From Loripinus fragilis (lineage: Eukaryota; Mollusca; Bivalvia; Lucinida; Lucinidae), in assembly GCA_964019695.1 (NCBI GenBank), contig OZ026524.1:31369664-31433663 (forward strand): a DNA stretch of 64,000 nucleotides, read 5' to 3'. Position 1 is the first letter of the stretch; every line of letters begins with the position of its first letter. A model generated the notes under the pieces. The model searched no databases. It worked only from the letters and a program-made list of their open reading frames with translations, and was not told the DNA's origin. A program made the position numbers and the translations under genes. Of this stretch, positions 25,211 to 37,639 are shown piece by piece.

Positions 25211-27125
25211 TTGTATCTATATAGTTACACTGTTTATTAATTTTCATAGACGGTCTGTTAGCTTAGCTAGACTGTCTACTAGTGTAGCTACATTGTCTAT
25301 TGATGTTCCTAGACCGTTAGTGAAGCTAGATTGTCTATCAATGTAGCTACACTGTCTTTTAATTTTCTTATACTGTCTGTTAGAGTAACTACACTGTCTA
25401 ATATTGTTCATATACTGTCTGTTCGTGTAGCTAGACTGTCTATTAGTGTAGCTACACTGTCTAATAGTGTTCCTAGACTGTCTATTAGTGTAGCTAGATT
25501 GTCTATCAATATAGCTACACTGTCTATTTGTTTTCCTATACTGTCTGTTAGTGTAGCTAGACTGTCTACTAGTGTAGCTACATTGTCTATTAGTGTTCCT
25601 AGACTGTCTATTAGTATAGCTAGACTGTCTATTAGAGTAGCTAGATTGTCTATCAATATGGCTACACTGTCTTTTAGTTTTCCTATACTGTATGTTAGTG
25701 AAGCTAGACTGTCTACTAGTGTAGCTACATGGTCTATTGATGTTCCTAGACTATCCGTTAGTGTAGCTAGATTGTCTATCAATCTAGCAACACTGTCTAT
25801 TAGAGTTCATAGACTGTCTGTTAGTGTAGCTAGATTGTCTATCAATGTAGCAACACTGTCTATTAGAGTTCATAGACTGTCTGTTAGTGTAGCTAGACTG
25901 TCTATTAGTGTAGCTACACTGTCTTATCGTGTTCATATACTGTCTGTTAGTGTAGCTAGACTGTCTATCAGTGTAGCTACACTGTCTAATAGTGTTCCTA
26001 GACTGTCTATTAGTGTAGCTAGATTGTCTATTAGTGTAGCTACACTGTCTAATAGTGTTCCTAGACTGTCTACTAGTGTAGATAGACTGTCTATTAGTGT
26101 AGCTACACTGTCTTCCTAGTGTTCCTAGACTGTCTATTACTGTAGCTAGATTTTGTATCAATATAGCAACACTGTCTATTAGTTTTCATAGACGGTCTGT
26201 TAGTGTAGCTAGACTGTCTACTAGTGTATCTACATTGTCTATTGATGTTCCTAGACTGTCCGTTAGTGTAGCTAGATTGTCTATCAATGTAGCTACACTG
26301 GCTTTTAATTTTCTTATACTGTCTGTTAGTGTAGCTAGACTGTCTATCAGTGTAGCTACACTGTCTAATAGTGTTCCTAGACTGAACACTGTCTATTAGT
26401 GTTCATATACTGTCTGTTCGTGTAGCTAGACTGTCTATTAGTGTAGCTACACTGTCTAATAGTGTTCCTAGACTGTCTATTAGTGTAGCTAGATTGTCTA
26501 TCAATATAGCTACACTGTCTATTAGTTTTCCTTTACTGTATGTTAGTGAAGCTAGACTGTCTACTAGTGTAGCTACATGGTCTATTGATGTTCCTAGACT
26601 ATCCGTTAGTGTAGCTAGATTGTCTATCAATGTAGCTACACTGTCTATTAGTTTTTTTATACTGTCTGTTAGAGTAGCTACACTGTGTATTTGTTTTCAT
26701 CGACGGTCTATTAGTTAGCTACACTGTCTATTAGACTTCATAGACTGTCTGTTAGTGTAGCTAGACTGTCTACTAGTGTAGCTACACTGTCTTATAGTGT
26801 TCCTAGACTGTCTATTAGTGTAGCTAGACTGTCTATTAGTGTAGCTACACTCTCTAATAGTGTTCCTAGACTGTCTATTAGTGTAGCTAGACTGTCTATT
26901 AGAGTAGCTTCACTGTCTAATAGTGTTCCTAGACTGTCTATTAGTGTAGCTACACTGTCTAATAGTGTTCCTAGACTGTCTATTAATGTAGCTAGACTGT
27001 CTATTAGTGTAGCTACACTGTCTAATAGTGTTCCTAGACTGTCTACTAGTGTAGATAGACTGTCTATTAGTGTAGCTACACTGTCTAATAGTGTTCCTAG
27101 ACTGTCTATTAGTGTAGCTAGACTA
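25211..27125. repeat. 21-bp satellite array, block between the two inserts
   Basis: The same R-T-X array resumes after insert copy 1 and runs to insert copy 2. Just after the insert the array carries a short deletion (cctagaccgttag in place of cctagactgtccgttag, near 25313), repeated after insert copy 2 near 27688. It also contains the family marker tcgacggtctattagttagc near 26700 and a local 63-bp duplication near 25764-25889. No gene is seen. Confidence 0.96.
25764..25889. repeat. Local 63-bp duplication
   Basis: One trimer containing tagcaacactg and attagagttcatagac is present twice in a row, with tagcaac at 25785 and again at 25848. The first copy has caatctagc and the second caatgtagc. 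It is a clean example of a single-trimer gain, inside the part of E1 not found in E2. Confidence 0.83.
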
Positions 27126-27585
27126 TGGATTTCTTTTGCTCCGGTATTCAGTTTAATTTACTGTTGAGTCCTTATCCTTGCTTTATCTCCTTGTTATATC
27201 TTGATTTATATGTTTTAGGAGATGATGCATTGATAAGTTAGGGGTCTTTCATGCAAACCAAATATCTATGTGTCTTGATCCACATCTGAATTAAGGGTGA
27301 GGTTGGCGCCGTTAAACCAGTTTAAGCCCTCCAGTAAAATATTTTACTGACCGTTCCAAGGCGGTACTTCTTTTGTGGATCTTTTATGTTTTTGTTCTGT
27401 CTTGCGTTTGCTATGTTTTGTGCGCGTCTGTTTATATGTGCTTCGTGGTCACCTGCTGGGAAAGGGCTGACCTCTTGGCTCTCGTTTGTGGTGTCTTCTG
27501 TCAGTTTGTCACTTTCCCATTGGTATCCTGGGTCAGGTGTGGTACTTGATTGTATCGATTCCTGATCTTTGCAACCTTACTTACT
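27126..27585. other. Non-repetitive insert in satellite, copy 2
   Basis: Second copy of the 460-bp insert at 24751, in the same orientation and with the same array junctions on both sides. By eye I count six substitutions and no insertion or deletion: four between 27312 and 27330 (including loss of the aaccggtt palindrome), one at the ttgtggatcttt stretch, and one near the right end (ttactttg against ttgctttg). Identical junctions and shared flanking satellite show that it was copied as a passenger of a satellite duplication, not by a second independent insertion. Confidence 0.88.
27332..27349. other. 18-bp perfect palindrome in insert copy 2
   Basis: Exact copy of the dyad at 24957-24974 (cagtaaaatattttactg). 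It is unchanged between the two inserts while the 20 bases just upstream carry most of the differences. One pair of copies is too little to argue for constraint. Confidence 0.78.
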
Positions 27586-28156
27586 TTGTATCTATATAGT
27601 TACACTGTTTATTAATTTTCATAGACGGTCTGTTAGCTTAGCTAGACTGTCTACTAGTGTAGCTACATTGTCTATTGATGTTCCTAGACCGTTAGTGAAG
27701 CTAGATTGTCTATCAATGTAGCTACACTGTCTTTTAATTTTCTTATACTGTCTGTTAGAGTAACTACACTGTCTAATATTGTTCATATACTGTCTGTTCG
27801 TGTAGCTAGACTGTCTATTAGTGTAGCTACACTGTCTAATAGTGTTCCTCGACTGTCTATTAGTGTAGCTAGATTGTCTATCAATATAGCTACACTGTCT
27901 ATTAGTTTTCCTATACTGTCTGTTAGTGTAGCTAGACTGTCTACTAGTGTAGCTACATTGTCTATTAGTGTTCCTAGACTGTCTATTAGTATAGCTAGAC
28001 TGTCTATTAGAGTAGCTAGATTGTCTATCAATATGGCTACACTGTCTATTAGTTTTCCTATACTCTATGTTAGTGAAGCTAGACTGTCTACTAGTGTAGC
28101 TACATGGTCTATTGATGTTCCTAGACTATCCGTTAGTGTAGCTAGATTGTCTTCTA

Positions 28157-28954
28157 GTGTAGCTACACTGTCTTATAGTGTTCCTAGACTGTCTATTAGT
28201 GTCGTTAGACTGTCTATTAGTGTAGCTACACTTTCTAATAGTGTTCCTAGACTGTCTATTAGTGTAGCTAGACTGTCTATTAGAGTAGCTTCACTGTCTA
28301 ATAGTGTTTCTAGACTGTCTTTTAGTGTAGCTACACTGTCTAATAGTGTTCCTAGACTGTCTGTTAGCGTAACTAGATTGTTTATCAATGTAGCTACACT
28401 GTCTATTTGTTTTCATAGACGGTCTATTAGAGAAGCTACACTGTCTATAAGTGTTCATAGACTGTCTGTTAGTGTAGCTACACTGTCTATTCATGTAGCT
28501 ACACTGTCTTATAGTGTTCCTAGACTGTCTATTAGTGTAGCTAGACTGTCTACTAGTATAGCTACACTGTCTTATAGTGTTCCTAGACTGTCTATTAGTG
28601 TCGTTAGACTGTCTATTAGTGTAGCTACACTTTCTAATAGTGTTCCTAGACTGTCTATTAGTGTAGCTAGACTGTCTATTAGAGTAGCTTCACTGTCTAA
28701 TAGTGTTTCTAGACTGTCTATTAGTGTAGCTACACTGTCTAATAGTGTTCCTAGACTGTCTGTTAGCGTAACTAGATTGTTTATCAATGTAGCTACACTG
28801 TCTATTTGTTTTCATAGACGGTCTATTAGAGAAGCTACACTGTCTATAAGTGTTCATAGACTGTCTGTTAGTGTAGCTACACTGTCTATTCATGTAGCTA
28901 CACTGTCTTATAGTGTTCCTAGACTGTCTATTAGTGTAGCTAGATTGTCTATTA
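28157..28954. repeat. Local 399-bp tandem duplication
   Basis: Two adjacent copies at an offset of 399 bp (19 monomers) share the rare variants gtcgttagac (28201/28600), acactttctaatag, gtgtttctagac and ctattcatgtagc. Differences include gtctattagtgtagc in copy 2 where copy 1 has gtcttttagtgtagc. Both copies contain marker 2. Confidence 0.83.
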
Positions 28955-31839
28955 GTGTAGCTACACTGCCTTATAGTGTTCCTAGACTGTCTATTAGTGT
29001 AGCTAGACTGTCCATTAGAGTAGCTACACCGTCTAATAGTGTCCCTAGACTGTCTATTAGTGTAGCTAGATTTTCTATCAATATAGCTACACTGTCTATT
29101 AGTTTTTATAGACAGTCTATTAGTGTAGCTAGACTGTCTACTAGTGTAGCTACATTGTCTATTGATGTTCCTAGACTGTCCGTTAGTGAAGCTAGATTGT
29201 CTTTCAATGTAGCTACACTGTCTATAAGTGTTCTTATACTGTCTGTTAGAGTAGCTACACTGTCTATTAGTGTTCATATACTGTCTGGTAGTGTAGCTAC
29301 ACTGTCTAATAGTGTTCTTAGACTGTCTATTAGTGTAGCTAGGTTGTCTATTAGTGTAGCTACACTGTCGAATAGTGTTCCTAGACTGTCTATTAGTGTA
29401 GCTACATTGTCTAATAGAGTTCCTAGACTGTCGACTAGTGTAGCTAGACTGTCTATTAGTGTAGCTACACTGTCTAATAGTGTTCCTAGACTGTCTATTA
29501 GTGTAGCTAGATTGTGTATCAATATAGCTACACTGTCTATTACTTTTTATAGACGGTCTGTTAGTGTAGCTAGACTGTCTACTAGTGTAGCTACATTGTC
29601 TATTGATGTTCCTAGACTGTCCGTTAGTGAAGCTAGATTGTCTTTCAATGTAGTTACACTGTCTATTAGTTTTCTTATATTGTCTGTTAGAGTAGCTACA
29701 CTGTCTATTAGCGTTCATATACTGTCTGTTAGTGTAGCTAGACTGTCTATCAGTGTAGCTACACTGTCTAATAGTGTTCCTAGACTGTCTATTAGTATAG
29801 CTAGACTGTCTATGAGAGTAGCTAGATTGTCTATCAATATAGCTACACTGTCTATTAGTTTTTCTATACTGTATGTTAGTGAAGCTAGACTGTCTACTAG
29901 TGTAGCTAAATGGTCTATTGATGTTCCTAGACTATCCGTTAGTGAAGCTAGATTGTCTATCAATGTAGCTACACTGTCTATTAGTTATCTTATACTGTCT
30001 GTTAGAGTAGCTACACTGTCTATTTGTTTTCATCGACGGTCTATTAGTTAGCTACACTCTCTATAAGAGTTCATAGACTGTCTGTTAGTGTAGCTAGACT
30101 GTCTATTAGTGTAGCTACACTGTCTAATAGTGTTCCTAGACTGTCTATTAGTGTAGCTAGACTGTCTACTAGTGTAGCTACATTGTCTATTGGTGTTCCT
30201 AGACTGTCTACTAGTGAAGATAGACTGTCTATTAGTGTAGCTACACTGTCTAATAGTGTTCCTAGACTGTCTATTAGTGTAGCTAGACTGTCTATTGGAG
30301 TAGCTAGATTGTCTATCAATATAGCTACACTGTCTATTAGTTTTCCTATACTGTATGTTAGTGTAGCTAGACTGTCTACTAGTGTAGCTGCATTGTCTAT
30401 TGATGTTCCTAGACTGTCCGTTAGTGTAGCTAGATTGTCTATCAATGTAGCTACACTGTCTATAAGTTTTCTTATACTGTCTGTTAGAGTAGCTACACTG
30501 TCTATTTGTTTTCATCGACGGTCTATTTGTAAGCTACACTGTCTATCAGAGTTATAGACTGTCTGTTAGTGTAGCTAGACTGTCTATTAGTGTAGCTACA
30601 CTGTCTAATAGTGTTCCTAGACTGTCTATTAGTGTAGCTAGACTGTCTACTAGTGTAGCTACAACGGTCTTATAGTGTTCCTAGACTGTCTATTAGTGTA
30701 GCTAGACTGTCTATTAGTGTAGCTACACTGTCTAATAGCGTTCCTAGACTGTCTATTAGTGTAGCTAGCTTGTCTATTTGAGTAGCTACACTGTCTAATA
30801 GTGTTCCTAGACTGTCTATTAGTGTAGCTACACTGTCTAATAGTGTTCCTAGACTGTCTGTTAGCGTAACTAGATTGTTTATCAATGTAGCTACACTGTC
30901 TATTTGTTTTCATAGACGGTCTATTAGAGAAGCTACACTGTCTATTAGTGTTCATAGACTGTCTGTTAGTGTAGCTACACTGTCTATTAATGTAGCTACA
31001 CTGTCTTATAGTGTTCCTAGACTGTCTATTAATGTAGCTAGATTGTTTATCTGTGTAGCTACACTGTCTTATAGTGTTCCTAGACTGTCTATTAGTGTAG
31101 CTAGACTGTCTATTAGTGTAGCTACACTGTCTTTTAGTGTTCATAGACTGTCTGCTAGTGTAGCTAGACTGTCTATTAGTGTAGCTATACTGTCTTATAG
31201 TATTCATAGACTGTCTATTAGTGTAGCTAGATTGTCTATTAGTGTAGCTACACTATCTAATAGAGCTCCTAGACTGTCTACTAGTGTAGCTAGACTGTGT
31301 ATTAGAGTAGCTACACTGTCTAATAGTGTTCCTAGACTGTCTTTTAGTGTAGCTAGATTGTCTATCAATATAGCTACACTGTCTATTAGTTTTCATAGAC
31401 GGTCTGTTAGTGTAGCTAGACTGTCTACTAGAGTAGCTACATTGTCTATTTATGTTCCTAGACTGTCCGTTAGTGAAGCTAGATTGTCTATCAATGTAGC
31501 TACACTGTCTCTAAGTTTTCTTATACTGTCAGTTAGTGTAGTTACACTGTCTATTAGTGTTCATATACTGTCTGTTAGTGTAGCTAGACTGTCTATCAGT
31601 GTAGCTACACTGTCTAATAGTGTTCCTAGACTGTCTATTAGTGTAGCTAGATTGTCTATTATATGGCTACACTGTCTAATAGTGTTCCTAGACTGTCTAT
31701 TAGTGTAGCTAGACTGTCTATTAGTGTAGCTACACTGTCTTATAGTGTTCCTAGACTGTCTACTAGTGAAGATAGACTGTCTATTAGTGTAGCTACACTG
31801 TCTAATAGTGTTCCTAGACTGTCTATTAGTGTAGCTAGA

Positions 31840-32890
31840 TTTTGTATCAATATAGCTACACTGTCTATTAGTTTTCATAGACGGTCTGTTAGTGTAGCTA
31901 GACTGTCTACTAGTGTAGATACATTGTCTATTGATGTTCCTAGACTGTCCGTTAGTGTAGCTAGATTGTCTTTCAATGTAGCTACACTGTCTTTAAATTT
32001 TCTTAAACTGTCTGTTAGAGTAGCTACACTGTCTATTAGTATTCATATACTGTCTGTTCGTGGAGCTAGACTGTCTGTTAGTGTAGCTAGACTGTCTATT
32101 AATGTAGCTACACTGTCTTATAGTGTTCCTAGACTGTCTATTAGTGTAGCTAGATTGTCTATTAGTGTAGCTACACTGTTTTATAGTGTTCCTAGACTGT
32201 CTATTAGTGTAGCTAGACTGTCTATTAGTGTAGCTACACTGTCTATTAGTGTTCATAGACTGTCTGTTAGTGTAGCTAGACTGTCTATTAGTGTAGCTAC
32301 ACTGTCTTATAGTGTTCCAAGACTGTCTATTAGTGTAGCTGGATTGTCGAATAGTTTAGCTACACTGTCAAATAGTGTTCCTAGACTGTCTAATAGTGTA
32401 GCTAGACTGTCTATTAGAGTTTCTACTCCGTCTAATAGTGTCCCTAGACTGTCTATTAGTGTAGCTTAATTGTCTATCAATATAGCTACACTGTCTATTA
32501 GTTTTCATAGACGGTCTGTTAGTGTAGCTAGACTGTCTACTAGTGTAGCTACATTGTCTATTGATGTTCCTAGACTGTCCGTTAGTGTAGCTAGATTGTC
32601 TATCAATGTAGCTACACTGTCTTTTAATTTTCTTAAACTGTCTGTTAGAGTAGCTACACTGTCTATTAGTATTCATATACTGTCTGTTCGTGTAGCTAGA
32701 CTGTCTGTTAGTGTAGCTAGACTGTCTATTAATGTAGCTACACTGTCTTATAGTGTTCCTAGACTGTCTATTAGTGTAGCTAGATTGTCTATTAGTGTAG
32801 CTACACTGTCTTATAGTGGTCCTAGACTGTCTATTAGTGTAGCTAGACTGTCTATTAGTGTAGCTACACTGTCTATTAGTGTACATAGAC
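31840..32890. repeat. 630-bp tandem duplication
   Basis: Segments from about 31840 and about 32470 match at an offset of 630 bp (30 monomers, ten trimers). They share ttcttaaactg, the rare attcatatac after ctattagt (32041/32671), and two consecutive tctgttagtgtagctagac monomers. Scattered differences exist, such as cgtggagc at 32058 against cgtgtagc. Confidence 0.78.
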
Positions 32891-33526
32891 TGTCTGTTAG
32901 TGTAACTAGACTGTCTTCTAGTGTATCTACACTGTCTTATAGTGTTCCTAGAATGTTTATTAGTGTAGCTTGATTGTCTATTAGTGTAGCTACACTGTCT
33001 AATAGTGTTCCTAGACTCTCTTTTAGTGTAGCTAGACTGTCTACTAGTGTAGCTACACTGTCTTTTAGTGTTCCTAGACTTTTTATTAGTGTAGCTAGAC
33101 TGTCTACTAGTGTAGCTACAACTGTCTTATAGTGTTCCTAGACTGTCTATTAGTGTAGCTAGACTGTCTATTAGTGTAGCTACACTGTCTAATAGTGTTC
33201 CTAGACTGTCTATTAGTGTAGCTAGCTTGTTTATTAGAGTAGCTACACTGTCTAATAGTGTTCCTAGACTGTCTATTAGTGTAGCTATACTGTCTAATAG
33301 TGTTCCTAGACTGTCTGTTAGCGTAACTAGATTGTTTATCAATGTAGCTACACTGTCTATTTGTTTTCATAGACGGTCTATTAGAGAAGCTACACTGTCT
33401 ATTAGTGTTCATAGACTGTCTCTTAGTGTAGCTACACTGTCTATCAATGTAGCTACACTGTCTTATAGTGTTCCTAGACTGTCTATTAGTGTAGCTAGAT
33501 TGTCTATTAGTGTAGCTACACTGTCT

Positions 33527-35320
33527 TATAGTGTTCCTAGACTGTCTATTAGTGTAGCTAGACTGTCTATTAGTGTAGCGACACTGTCTTTTAGTGTTCA
33601 TAGACTGCCTGTTAGTGTAGCTAGACTGTCTATTAGTGTAGCTACACTGTCTTATAGTGTTCATAGACTGTCTATTAGTGTAGCTAGATTGTCTATTAGT
33701 GTAGCTACACTATCTAATAGTGTTCCTAGACTGTCTTCTAGTGTAGCTAGACTGTCTATTAGAGTAGCTACACTGTCTAATAGTGTTCCTAGACTGTCTT
33801 TTAGTGTAGCTAGATTGTCTATCAATATAGCTACACTGTCTATTAGTTTTCATAGACGGTCTGTTAGTGTAGCTAGACTGTCTACTAGTGTAGCTACATT
33901 GTCTATTGATGTTCCTAGACTGTCCGTTAGTGTAGCTAGATTGTCTATCAATGTAGCTACACTGTCTTTTAATTTTCTTATACTGTCTGTTAGAGTAGCT
34001 ACACTGTCTTATAGTGTTCCTAGACTGTCTATTAGTGTAGCTAGACTGTCTATTAGTGTAGCTACACTGTCTTTTAGTGTTCATAGACTGTCTGTTAGTG
34101 TAGCTAGACTGTCTATTAGAGTAGCTACACTGTCTAATAGTGTTCCTAGACTGTCTTTTAGTGTATCTAGATTGTCTATCAATATAGCTACACTGTCTAT
34201 TAGTTTTCATAGACGGTCTGTTAGTGTAGCTAGACTGTCTACTAGTGTAGCTACGTTGTCTATTGATGTTCCTAGACTGTCCGTTAGTGAAGCTAGATTG
34301 TCTATCAATGTAGCTACACTGTCTCTTAGTTTTCTTATACTGTCTGTTAGTGTAGCTACACTGTCTATTAGTGTTCATATTCTGTCTGTTAGTGTAGTTA
34401 GACTGTCTATCAGTGTAGCTACAATGTCTAATAGTGTTCCTAGACTGTCTATTAGTGTAGCTAGATTGTCTATTAGTGTAGCTACACTGTCTTATAGTGT
34501 TCCTAGACTGTCTATTAGTGTAGCTAGACTGTCTATTAGTGTAGCTACACTGTCTAATAGTGTTCCTAGACTGTCTATTAGTGTAGCTACACTGTCTAAT
34601 AGTGTTCCTAGACTGTCTAATAGTGTTCCTAGACTGTTTATTAGTGTAGCTAGATTTTGTATCAATATAGCTACACTGTCTATTAGTTTTCATAGACTGT
34701 CTGTTAGTGTAGCTAGACTGTCTACTGGTGTAGCTACATTGTCTATTGATGTTCCTGGACTGTCCGTTAGTGTAGCTAGATTGTCTATCAATGTAGCTAC
34801 ACTGTCTTTTAATTTTCTTATACTGTCTGTTAGAGTAGCTACACTGTCTATTAGTGTTCATATACTGTCTGTTCGTGTAGCTTGACTGTCTATTAGTGTA
34901 GCTAGATTGTCTGTTAGTGTAGCTACACTGTCTAATAGTATTCCTAGACTGTCTATTAGTGTAGCTAGACTGTCTATTAGTGTAGCTACACTGTCTAATA
35001 GTGTTCCTAGATTGTCTATTAGTGTAGCTACATTGTCTATTAGTGTTCCTAGACTGTCTATTAGTATAGCTAGACTGTGTACTAGAGTAGCTAGATTGTC
35101 TATCAATATAGCTACACTGTCTATTTGTTTTTCTATACTATATGTTAGTGTAGCTAGACTGTCTACTAGTGTAGCTACATGGTCTATTGATGTTCCTTGA
35201 CTATCCGTTAGTGTAGCTAGATTGTCTATCAATGTAGCTACACTGTCTATTAGTTTTCTTATACTGTCTGTTAGAGTAGCTACACTGTCTATTTGTTTTC
35301 ATCGACGGTCTATTAGTTAG
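33527..35320. repeat. Long-range duplicate, partner of 1865-3658
   Basis: Constant offset of 31662 bp from the left copy. This copy lacks the two-base loss seen at 1861 and the TGA at 3093, but carries its own TGA at 35197 and changes such as tgttcctgg near 34750. Since each copy breaks the + open frame at a different place, neither is behaving as a gene. Confidence 0.75.
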
Positions 35321-37639
35321 CTACACTGTCTATTAGAGTTCATATCCTGTCTGTTAGTGTAGCTAGACTGTCTATTAGTGTAGCTACATTGTCTAATAGT
35401 GTTCCTAGACTCTCTATTAGTGTAGCTAGACTGTCTACTAGTGTAGCTACACTGTCTTATAGTGTTCCTAGACTGTCTATTAGTGTAGCTAGACTGTCTT
35501 TTAGTGTAGCTACACTGTCTATTAGTGTTCATAGACTGTCTGTCAGTGTAGCTAGGCTGTCTATTAGTGTAGCTACACTGTCTTATAGTGTTCCTAGACT
35601 GTCTATTAGTGTAGCTAGATTGTCTATTAGTGTAGCTACACTGTCTAATAGTGTTCCTAGACTGTCTACTAGTGTAGCTAGACTGTCTATTAGAGTAGCT
35701 ACACCGTCTAATAGTGTCCCTAGACTGTCTATTAATGTAGCTAGATTGTCTATCAATATAGCTACACTGTCTATTAGTTTTTATAGACGGTCTGTTAGTG
35801 TAGCTAGACTGTCTACTAGTGTATCTACATTATCTATTGATGTTCCTAGACTGTCCGTTAGTGAAGCTATATTGTCTATCAATGTAGCTACACTGTCTAT
35901 TAGTTTTCTTTTACTGTCTGTTAGAGTAGCTACACTGTCTATTAGTGTTTATATACTGTCTGTTAGTGTAGCTAGACTGTCTATCAGTGTAGCTACACTG
36001 TCTAATAGTGTTCCTAGACTGTCTATTAGTGTAGCTAGGTTGTCTATTAGTGTAGCTACACTGTCTAATAGTGTTCTTAGACTGTCTATTAGTGTAGCTA
36101 CATTGTCTAATAGTTTTCCTAGACTGTCTACTAGTGTAGCTAGACTGTCTATTAGTGTAGCTACACTGTCTAATAGTGATCCTAGAATGTCTATTAGTGT
36201 AGTTTTATTGCGTATCAATATAGCTACAATGTCTATTAGTTTTCATAGACGGTCTGTAAGTGTAGCTAGACTGTCTAATAGTGTAGCTACATTGTCTATT
36301 GATGTTCCTAGACTGTCCGTTCGTGTAGCTTGATTGTCTATCAATGAAGCTACACTGTCTATTAGTGTTCATATACTGTCTGTTCGTGTAGCTAGACTGT
36401 CTATTAGTGTAGCTACACTGTCTAATAGTGTTCCTAGACTGTGTATTAGTGTAGCTAGATTGTCTATCAATATAGCTACACTGTCTATTAGTTTTCCTAT
36501 ACTGTCTGTTACTGTAGCTAGACTGTATACTAGTGTAGCTACATTTTCTATTAGTGTTCCTAGACTGTCTATTAGTGTAGCTAGACTGTCTATTAGAGTA
36601 GCTAGATTGTCTATCAATATAGCTAAACTGTCTATTAGTTTTCCTATACTGTATGTTAGTGTAGCTAGACTGTCTACTAGTGTAGCTACATTGTCTATTG
36701 ATGTTCCTAGACTGTCCGTAAGTGTAGCTAGATTGTCTATCAATGTAGCTACACTGTCAATAAGTTTTCGTATACTGTCTGTTAGAGTAGCTACACTGTA
36801 TATTTGTTTTCATCGACGGTCTATTAGTTAGCTACACGGTCTATTAGAGTTCATAGACTGTCTGTTAGTGTAGCTAGACTGTCTATTAGTGTAGCTACAC
36901 TGTCTAATAGTGTTCCTAGACTGTCTATTAGTGTAGCTAGACTGTCTACTAGTGTAGCTATACTGTCTAATAGTGTTCCTAGACTGTCTATTAGTCTAGC
37001 TACACTGTCTAATAGTGTTCCTAGACAGTCTGTTAGCGTAACTGGATTGTTTATCAATGTAGCTACACTGTCTATTTGTTTTCATAGACGGTCTATTGGA
37101 GAAGCTACACTGTCTATTAATGTTCATAGACTGTCTGTTAGTGTAGCTACACTGTCTATTAATGTAGCTACACTGTCTTATAGTGTTCCTAAACTGTCTA
37201 TTAGTGTAGCTAGATTTTCTATTAGTGTAGTTACACTGTCTTATAGTGTTCCTAGACTGTCTATTAGTGTAGCTAGACTGTCTATTAGTGTAGCTACACT
37301 GTCTTTTAGTGTTCATAGACTGTCCATTAGTGTAGCTAGACAGTCTATTAGTGTAGCTACACTGTCTTATAGTGTTCATAGACTGTCTATTAGTGTAGCT
37401 AGATTGTCTATTAGTGTAGCTACACTATTTAATAGTGTTCCTAGACTGTCTACTAGTGTAGCTAGACTGTGTATTAGAGTAGCTACACTGTCTAATAGTG
37501 TTCCTAGACTGTTTTTTAGTGTAGCTAGATTGTCTATCAATATAGCTACACTGTCTATTAGTTTTCATAGACGGTCTGTTAGTGTAGCTAGACTGTCTAC
37601 TAGAGTAGCTTCATTGTCTATTGATGTTCCTAGACTGTC

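Larger units (their letters stand above)
23726..25932. repeat. Insert-bearing tandem duplication, unit E1
   Basis: E1 runs from a gttcatatactg monomer through the gactgaacactg junction, marker 1 at 24574, the unique insert and the satellite after it. E2 (25933-28150) repeats this order. The offset moves from 2207 to 2144 bp (one 63-bp trimer fewer) and then to 2375 bp (231 bp, 11 monomers, more before the insert in E2). The match ends near 25775/28150; 25776-25932 has no counterpart in E2. Confidence 0.8.
25933..28150. repeat. Insert-bearing tandem duplication, unit E2
   Basis: Second copy of E1, including insert copy 2 and the short deletion cctagaccgttag just after it. Before the insert, E2 has 11 extra monomers (about 26780-27010). 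After the insert it follows E1 until about 28150, where it switches to tcttctagtgtagc. Six substitutions in the 460-bp insert give a rough sense of the divergence since copying. Confidence 0.8.

Noticed and set aside
25140..25215. tRNA-like or other small RNA gene in the insert
   Set aside because: No cloverleaf arms or GGTTC-type T-loop box could be built from this stretch or from the equivalent one in copy 2.
27126..27585. Second independent insertion at a preferred site
   Set aside because: Both junctions, the flanking short deletion and over 0.5 kb of satellite on the right side match copy 1, so passenger duplication is the simpler explanation.
27706..30051. 781-codon + strand open frame, the longest in the window
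   Set aside because: It begins with TTG inside an ordinary monomer, consists only of LSISVAR-type heptads and ends at the marker 1 deletion shared by the whole array. Overlapping - strand frames are open over the same bases. No signal peptide, unique domain, promoter or intron signal is visible.
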